Shown: piece by piece, positions 58,552 through 64,000 of the stretch
How positions within the stretch are numbered: position 1 is the first letter of the stretch
Layout: the number at the start of each line of letters is the position of its first letter
NCBI RefSeq assembly: GCF_004343305.1
Contig: NZ_SMAF01000010.1
Span: forward strand, 1-64,000
Direction of reading: 5' to 3'
DNA from: Pseudofulvimonas gallinarii
GTDB taxonomy: Bacteria; Pseudomonadota; Gammaproteobacteria; Xanthomonadales; UBA2363
Length of the DNA stretch: 64,000 nucleotides
The notes under the pieces: generated by a model
Database searches by the model: none
What the model saw: only the letters and a program-made list of their open reading frames with translations
What the model was told of the DNA's origin: nothing
Program-made: the position numbers and the translations under genes

Positions 58552-61446
58552 TCAGTTCGCACTGCCGACCACCAGACTGGACAAGGTCGACCACTGGCTG
58601 TTCGTGGCGGTGCCCTTGAAGGTGATGCGCGTGATCGGCGCCGCCGTGATGAAGCCGCGGAAGTCCGACGGACCGGCCGCGTCGTACTGCTCGGTGGTGC
58701 CGTCGCTCAGCTCGATGGTGACATTGGCGGCAACCGGCGCCACGGCGGCATTGGTGATCCAGAAATTGCCGCCCACCGCGGTGACTTCACCAGCCGTGAA
58801 GTCGACGACGATGTCCACGCCGGCGGAGTTGGGCGTGATGATGGCGTTCGGCTCACCCCAGAGGCCGTTGTTGTTGCCCGACCGCAGCTCGATCGTGTAC
58901 CCGGCATTGCTGAATACTTTCGGCTCGGCGATCGGGCCGAGGTCGCTGAACACCGGTTCGAGGGCGCCCGCCGCCAGCTGTGCCATGAACCCGGCACGAT
59001 CGGTGTACACCCCGGGCGTCGAGCCGCCGCCCTCGCCTTCGAAGCCATGCGCGAAGATCACGTCATCCAGCACGCCTTCGCCAAGCACGGCGATGGACAT
59101 GCCGAGGTCGGGCGATTGGCCAGGCGTGGCGGTGCCCAGGCGCAGGGCGCCGAACTGGATCCGCTGCGAGCCCGGCGTCGGCGTCGCGGTGATCGTCAGC
59201 GCCTGCGTGGCGCCGGCGCCGGCCAGCGTGAACGTGCCCGGCGACACCGTTACCGTGAAGCCGGGGGGATTCACCACCGCCACGTTCCAGGTCGCGGACG
59301 AAGCCAGCGTGCTCTTTACCGTGCGCGTCCAGCTGCACGAGGGTTCGCAGCTGCTGTGGCGCATCGACGGCAGGTTGAGCGTACGCACGTCACCGCCGCT
59401 GGCCGGATTCGCGGCGAGGAAGTTGGCGATGGTTTCGTCCATCACCAGGCCGGCGTTCGCGGCGCGGGAGACATCGATACGGCCGTTGCCGACATCGTCC
59501 GGCGTCCACGGCGTCACCACGTCCTCGCGCACGCCTCCGGTATTCAGGGCGGTCAGCATCACGGCGGATTTGATCTCGGTGGCCGTCCAGTCCGGACGCA
59601 CCGCGCGCAGCAGCGCGAAGGCGCCGGCGACGTGCGGCGATGACATCGACGTACCGCCGGTGATGCCGTATTCCGCGGCACCCGACGTTGCCTCGTTGGC
59701 CCAGGCTCCATAAATGTCGTCGCCCGGGGCGGTGATATCGGGCTTGGTGACGTCGAAGGCATTGCCGCTGCCCTGCGCGCCGGCGGGCACCGGCGTGATC
59801 GGGCCGCGCAGGCTGAAATTGGACAGCACATCGCCCTGGACGACCGGTGCATTGACCACCGCCGCGGCCGGGGTGCCGGACAGCGTGACCAGATGCGCCG
59901 CCAGTGCCTGGCCGACATCCTGGGCGATCGTATAGGCGGGGACCCCGGCCCCCTCGAGACCGGCCATGCCGGTGGGAACGCCGATGGCGTTGTTGAACAC
60001 CAGCACGCCGGTGGCGCCAGCCGCCTCGGCCTTCGCGACTTTTTCTGAAAAGTTGCAAGTGCCGCGTCGGATCAGCGCAATGCGTCCGGAGAGCAGTCCG
60101 GCCGGATAGCCGGGATCGGCGTTGCAGCCTTCCGGCGCGTCAGCGAAGTGCACGATCTCGATGTCGGCATCGTCCGCGAACTGGTGCGGGCTGCTGCTGG
60201 TGGTCAGCAGGATCGGCGTGGACAGCGGCGCCGGCACCGGTTCGGGACCGGTGATCGAGACCGACCCGCCCACGGGCGAGCCCTGTTCGTCATGCGTGCT
60301 GGAGGCCACCGAAGCGAGCCACGGGCCGCGATGGTTCACGTCACCTTCCGGCGTCGGGTTGAAGTTGGACTGCGTGGCATCCAGGCGCGTGTTGCCGGCG
60401 CTGGCGGCGACCAGGATGTCGGCCGTCACTGCATCGAGGAAACGGCGGTCGTCGGAGTTGCCGGACCAGACGCTGACGTCATTGCCGCCACCGCCGGAGA
60501 TGGAGAAATTGATGACATCCACGCCATCGGCAATCGCCTTCTCGATGGCGGCGGTGATCGCCGTGCCACTGCAGGTGCTCGACGAGCACACCTTGTAGCT
60601 GTTGATCCGGGCGCAGGGTGCCACGCCAGACATGTCGAATTCCGGCGCCGGCGTCGTCCCGGCGACGGTCAGCGTGTTGCCCGCCGCGATGCTGGCGACG
60701 TGCGAACCGTGGCCGGTGCAGTCCTCCGGCGTCGGGCCATTGTTCGCCGACGCGCAGCTGCCGCTTGAGGCGGTGGTGCACGTCCCGCCGACCATGCAGG
60801 TGTAGGCCGTCAGCTTGGGCTGGCCGGCTTCGGCGCCGCACTCGGCCGGCAGCGGGCCGAACGACGGATGGTCGCGATTGCTGCCGGAATCGATGATGCC
60901 GACGACGATGCCTTCGCCGCGCGTCGGCAGGTTCGACGGCGTCGCGGCCCCGCTCCAGATCGCGCCGGCGCCAATGAACTCCGGGCCGCGGAATGTATCG
61001 AGCTGGCGGTCGGGCACGTGATCGACCGATTTCACACCCGGCAGCGATGCGATGGCGCGTGCTTCGTCGGCGGTCAGCTCCAGGCCGATGCCGCTGATCG
61101 TGATGCTGTACAGGTAGACCTGGCCCGGATCGCGGCCGATCTTCCCGGCGATCGCAGCGGTGCGCCCGGCCTGCAGCGCGGCCAGGTGATCGAGGTAGGC
61201 CCGGCTGTCGCTGCTGGAAACGTCCAGCTTGCGGCGACCCGTTGCAGCCGGCGAGGTCGCCTTCAGTTCGCGGATGCCGCCGTGGTAGTGCAGCAGACCC
61301 GGCTCGTCGAAGGTGACGATGTAGTTGCGGCGCTCGCCCTGCGCAGCCGTCGACTTGACGTCCGGTTGCGCGCTGGCGGCGGGTGCAGAAAGGCCGGCGG
61401 CGGCTACGGCCGCGGCCAACAAAAATCCGATGATCGATCTACGCAT
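58552..61446 (-). CDS. Secreted subtilisin-like peptidase with PA domain (S8)
   Basis: A 964-residue exported peptidase of a different subfamily from the other two. The ATG follows GGAGAG and opens a signal peptide (GFLLAAAVAAAGLSAPAASA). An inhibitor I9-type propeptide follows (about 40-150, NYIVTFDEPGLLHY). Catalytic residues are Asp186 in IIDSGS, His246 in GHGSHVAS and Ser600 in GGTSMSSP. A protease-associated domain is inserted at about 440-540 (LSGRIALIRRGTCNFSEK). After the catalytic domain come a fibronectin-like region, the motif DVIFAHGFEGE and a C-terminal beta domain of about 125 residues (GNFWITNAAVAPVAANVTIE), probably a substrate-binding module. A strong terminator follows. Confidence 0.93.
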   Translation of the reverse strand: MRRSIIGFLLAAAVAAAGLSAPAASAQPDVKSTAAQGERRNYIVTFDEPGLLHYHGGIRELKATSPAATGRRKLDVSSSDSRAYLDHLAALQAGRTAAIAGKIGRDPGQVYLYSITISGIGLELTADEARAIASLPGVKSVDHVPDRQLDTFRGPEFIGAGAIWSGAATPSNLPTRGEGIVVGIIDSGSNRDHPSFGPLPAECGAEAGQPKLTAYTCMVGGTCTTASSGSCASANNGPTPEDCTGHGSHVASIAAGNTLTVAGTTPAPEFDMSGVAPCARINSYKVCSSSTCSGTAITAAIEKAIADGVDVINFSISGGGGNDVSVWSGNSDDRRFLDAVTADILVAASAGNTRLDATQSNFNPTPEGDVNHRGPWLASVASSTHDEQGSPVGGSVSITGPEPVPAPLSTPILLTTSSSPHQFADDADIEIVHFADAPEGCNADPGYPAGLLSGRIALIRRGTCNFSEKVAKAEAAGATGVLVFNNAIGVPTGMAGLEGAGVPAYTIAQDVGQALAAHLVTLSGTPAAAVVNAPVVQGDVLSNFSLRGPITPVPAGAQGSGNAFDVTKPDITAPGDDIYGAWANEATSGAAEYGITGGTSMSSPHVAGAFALLRAVRPDWTATEIKSAVMLTALNTGGVREDVVTPWTPDDVGNGRIDVSRAANAGLVMDETIANFLAANPASGGDVRTLNLPSMRHSSCEPSCSWTRTVKSTLASSATWNVAVVNPPGFTVTVSPGTFTLAGAGATQALTITATPTPGSQRIQFGALRLGTATPGQSPDLGMSIAVLGEGVLDDVIFAHGFEGEGGGSTPGVYTDRAGFMAQLAAGALEPVFSDLGPIAEPKVFSNAGYTIELRSGNNNGLWGEPNAIITPNSAGVDIVVDFTAGEVTAVGGNFWITNAAVAPVAANVTIELSDGTTEQYDAAGPSDFRGFITAAPITRITFKGTATNSQWSTLSSLVVGSAN

Positions 61447-61575
61447 GCTGTCTTCTCTCCGAAGTTCCGGCTGCTGGGGCCGATGGCGCGAACGCGCCGT
61501 CTTCGCAGAGGGATGCGACAGAATGCATTGACACCCGACATAGGACGCGCGGGGCCCGGTACCGCATGCGGAAAC

Positions 61576-61602
61576 GCGGGCCGGCGTCGCCGGCGATGCC
61601 CG
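61576..61602 (-). terminator. Hairpin downstream of the nucleoside transporter gene
   Basis: Nested GCGGGC and GCCGGC arms around GAC form a long GC-rich stem 30 bases past the stop, followed on the minus strand by GTTTCC. Partial T-run only. Confidence 0.45.
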
Positions 61603-61631
61603 CAAGGACACCCCCGGCCGTCGGGATTCGA

Positions 61632-62963
61632 TCAGAACCTGGAGATCACGCCGGCGATGGTGGCCGTCATCAGCGTCGCCAGCGTGCCGCCGAGCACGGC
61701 GCGCATGCCGAAGCGGGCCAGGTCGCTGCGGCGATCCGGCGCCAGGCCGCCGATGCCGCCGATCTGGATGGCGATGGACGAGAAATTGGCGAAGCCGCAC
61801 AGCGCATACGTGGCCAGCAGGCGGCCATGTTCGCTCAGCGTGTCCTGGATCTGCGACAGGCTCAGGTAGGCGACGAATTCATTGACGACGATCTTCTGGC
61901 CGATCAGCGAACCCACTGTCTCGGCATCCTGCCAGGGCACGCCGATCACCCAGGCGATCGGCGCCAGCAGGTAGCCCAGCAACGTCGACATGTCGGTCGG
62001 CTTGCCCAGCCAGCCGGCAATGCCGGTGACCTCGCCGAGCCACATCAGCGGTGCGTTCAGCAGCGCGATCAGGGCCACGAAAGCGAGCAGCATGGCGCCG
62101 ACGTTCAGCGCCAGCTTCAGGCCTTCGGCGGCGCCGGAGGCGGCGGCGTCGATGACATTGACCGTGGTCTTGTCGACCTGCATGCGCACCTTGCCCAGCG
62201 TCACCGGGTCGCCGGTTTCCGGCATCAGGATCTTTGCGATCACCAGCGTCGCCGGTGCGGCCATGATGCTGGCCGTGAGCAGGTGCTTGGCGTAATAGGC
62301 CTGTTGCTCGGGATCGCCGCCGCCGAGCAGCATGACGTAGGCCGCGAGGACGCCGCCGGCGATGTGCGCCATGCCGCCGATCATCACCGTCAGCAGTTCC
62401 GACTTCGTCATCGACGACAGGTAGGGCTTCACCGTCAGCGGCGCCTCGGTCTGGCCGATGAAAATGCTGGCGCAGACGCTGGTGGTTTCCGCGCCGGAGA
62501 CGCGCATGACCCTGGTGATGCCCAGCGCGATCATGCGCACGATGAACTGCATCACGCCCAGGTGGTAGAGCACGCCCATCAGCGCCGCGAAGAAGATGAT
62601 CGTCGGCAGCACCTGGACGGCGAAGATGAAACCGTAGGGCTTGAAGGCATCCGGCCCGGTCTCGCCCTGGCCGGCCGCGATGGCGCCGCCGATCAGGCGC
62701 TCGTCGGCGACGGCGCCGAAAATGAATTTCGAGCCGGCAGCGACATACGAGAGGATGTTGACGAAGCCATGGCTGAGCGAATCGAACACGTCGCGCCCGC
62801 CCGGCACCATCAGCACCAGCATCGCGAAGGCGACCTGCAGCACGACACCGGTGGCCACCAGCCGCCAGTCGACCTTCCGCTTGCTGGCGGAGAACAGCCA
62901 GGCGATGGAGAGCAGCACCATCAGCCCGAAGATACCGAACAGAACCGAACCCACAGCCGCCAT
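61632..62963 (-). CDS. Concentrative nucleoside transporter (CNT/NupC family)
   Basis: A 443-residue inner-membrane symporter that imports nucleosides with protons or sodium. The three family domains are visible: an N-terminal helix bundle ([20 protein letters not shown]), the gate/core with [20 protein letters not shown] and [17 protein letters not shown], and the C-terminal core with [20 protein letters not shown] and [18 protein letters not shown]. The glutamates in QTEAPL and NEFVAY are the nucleoside-binding residues of the family. I chose the ATG with GGGGAG nine bases upstream; a TTG seven codons earlier is open too. Substrate range cannot be told. Confidence 0.95.
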   Translation of the reverse strand: MAAVGSVLFGIFGLMVLLSIAWLFSASKRKVDWRLVATGVVLQVAFAMLVLMVPGGRDVFDSLSHGFVNILSYVAAGSKFIFGAVADERLIGGAIAAGQGETGPDAFKPYGFIFAVQVLPTIIFFAALMGVLYHLGVMQFIVRMIALGITRVMRVSGAETTSVCASIFIGQTEAPLTVKPYLSSMTKSELLTVMIGGMAHIAGGVLAAYVMLLGGGDPEQQAYYAKHLLTASIMAAPATLVIAKILMPETGDPVTLGKVRMQVDKTTVNVIDAAASGAAEGLKLALNVGAMLLAFVALIALLNAPLMWLGEVTGIAGWLGKPTDMSTLLGYLLAPIAWVIGVPWQDAETVGSLIGQKIVVNEFVAYLSLSQIQDTLSEHGRLLATYALCGFANFSSIAIQIGGIGGLAPDRRSDLARFGMRAVLGGTLATLMTATIAGVISRF

Positions 62964-63077
62964 CGGGCCATGCTCCCCAGCCAAAAAAGTCCGTGCAGGC
63001 TAGTACCAGCGCGGTCCTGAGGGAAGGGGCCAATGCGCCGGGACGCGCATCCGGCGCGTCCGGGGGGCCGGCCGGCC

Positions 63078-63083
63078 TATAAT
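63078..63083 (+). promoter_or_regulatory. -10 element for the ETF-QO gene
   Basis: A perfect TATAAT lies 24 bases before the start codon. The expected -35 position is GC-rich and not recognisable. Confidence 0.55.
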
Positions 63084-63107
63084 CCGGGTGCGTTCAAGGA
63101 GATGACG

Positions 63108-64000
63108 ATGAGCGACCGCGAGGTCATGGAATATGACGTGGTGACCGTTGGCGCCGGCCCTGCCGGGCTCAGTTTCGCCATGCGCCTGAAGCAGTTGCGG
63201 CCCGAGTTGTCGGTCTGCGTCATCGAGAAGGCGTCGGCGGTCGGTGCCCACATCCTCTCCGGCGCGGTCATCGAGCCGCAGCCCCTGGACGAGCTGCTGC
63301 CGGGCTGGCGCGACAATCCGCCGCCGGTCTGCGTCCCCGCTGGCGACGACGAATTCTGGCTGCTGTCGAAGACCGGCGGCCGCAAGCTGCCAGTGCCGCC
63401 CGGCATGCGCAACCACGGGAATTTCATCGTCTCGCTGGGCGCCCTGTGCGCGTGGCTGGCGCCACAGGCCGAAGCGCTGGGCGTCGAGATCTTCCCGGGT
63501 TTCGCCGCCGCCGAACCGGTGTTCGACGAATCCGGCGCTGTTGCCGGCGTGCGCATCGGCGACATGGGCATCGCCCGGGACGGCAGCCACAAGCCCGGCT
63601 ACACGCAGGGCATCGACATCCGCGCCAAGGTCACCGTGCTCGCCGAAGGCGCGCGCGGCCACCTCACCAAGCAGCTGGTCAAGCGCTTCGGACTGGACCG
63701 CGACAGCGACCCGCAGGGTTACTCGATCGGCATCAAGGAACTGTGGCAACTGCCGTCGGGCCGGACGAAACCCGGCAGGATCGTCCACAGCTTCGGCTGG
63801 CCGGCCGACAACCGCACCTATGGCGGCAGCTTCGTCTACCACCTGGAGAACGACCAGGTGGCGATCGGCTACGTGTCCGGCCTCGACTACGAGGACCCGC
63901 GCTACCAGCCCTACGAAGCCTTCCAGCAGTGGAAGAACCATCCGAAGATGAAGGCGCTGCTCGAGGGCGGCAACATACTCAGCGCCGGCGCGCGCGCCAT
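63108..64000 (+). CDS. etfD: Electron transfer flavoprotein:ubiquinone oxidoreductase, C-terminus beyond window
   Basis: Membrane-associated flavin/iron-sulphur enzyme that passes electrons from ETF (fatty-acid and amino-acid oxidation) to ubiquinone. 297 codons are visible; the usual length is about 550. The N-terminus has the FAD dinucleotide motif VVTVGAGPAGLSFAMRLKQL, then GAHILSGAVIEPQPLDELLP and VTVLAEGARGHLTKQL (second flavin motif), and YSIGIKELWQLP and FGWPADNRTYGGSFVYHLEN, all typical of ETF-QO. The C-terminal 4Fe-4S site lies outside the window. AAGGAG precedes; the ATG six bases beyond it was chosen over one directly abutting it. Confidence 0.96.
   Translation, partial: MSDREVMEYDVVTVGAGPAGLSFAMRLKQLRPELSVCVIEKASAVGAHILSGAVIEPQPLDELLPGWRDNPPPVCVPAGDDEFWLLSKTGGRKLPVPPGMRNHGNFIVSLGALCAWLAPQAEALGVEIFPGFAAAEPVFDESGAVAGVRIGDMGIARDGSHKPGYTQGIDIRAKVTVLAEGARGHLTKQLVKRFGLDRDSDPQGYSIGIKELWQLPSGRTKPGRIVHSFGWPADNRTYGGSFVYHLENDQVAIGYVSGLDYEDPRYQPYEAFQQWKNHPKMKALLEGGNILSAGARA

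Overview
The window is one 64 kb stretch of a high-GC bacterial chromosome, dense with genes. Gene order and families point to a gammaproteobacterium of the Lysobacterales (Xanthomonadales), perhaps a Rhodanobacteraceae-like lineage. The clues are a division and cell-wall (dcw) cluster without murD or murB, an accB-accC-prmA-DUF3426-fis-purH string, class I fructose-bisphosphate aldolase, a homogentisate pathway operon, and several large secreted subtilisin-like proteases. No rRNA, tRNA, transposase, phage gene or CRISPR array was recognised.

Layout. 1-6524: a secreted S8 peptidase cut by the left edge, an FAA-family hydrolase, a secreted M28 peptidase and a putative HExxH metallopeptidase. 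6622-12034: tyrosine degradation genes hppD-hmgA-fahA-maiA plus a GNAT acetyltransferase on the minus strand, with a divergent MarR regulator and a promoter/operator between them. 12084-18660: aquaporin Z, a POT peptide transporter, the divergent lipid A/LPS genes waaA and lpxL, and the sensor kinase pilS. 18760-36380: pilB, then ftsZ-ftsA-ftsQ-ddl-murC-murG-ftsW-mraY-murF-murE-ftsI-ftsL-rsmH-mraZ, all minus. The twelve genes from rsmH to ftsA overlap at every junction, and MraZ-box repeats lie in front of mraZ. 36848-42858: class I aldolase, an exported DUF5916 protein, pyruvate kinase and the PAQR-like membrane protein trhA. 43348-49610: aroQ, accB, accC, prmA, a DUF3426 protein, fis and purH on the plus strand. 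49921-61446: an exported protein with an IPTL-like C-terminal tail, a Ser/Thr kinase with its ECF43-like sigma factor, and two more secreted S8 peptidases flanking a terminator-rich non-coding region. 61632-64000: a CNT nucleoside transporter and the start of electron-transfer-flavoprotein:ubiquinone oxidoreductase.

How the genes may work together. Five exported or predicted exported peptidases, a proton-coupled oligopeptide transporter and a complete homogentisate route (tyrosine-derived 4-hydroxyphenylpyruvate to fumarate and acetoacetate) suggest that the organism feeds on protein. The kinase/sigma pair sits between exported-protein genes and may control part of the exported set. This is inference. 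The housekeeping blocks cover peptidoglycan precursor synthesis, septation, LPS, fatty-acid initiation and purine synthesis.

The most interesting non-coding signals are four. The first is a MarR-type palindrome inside the spacer of the hppD promoter. The second is a three-copy MraZ box. The third is a shared 13-base palindromic element in front of both trhA and the divergent aroQ-accBC operon. The fourth is a 715-base gene-free region with three plus-strand terminators and further hairpins.
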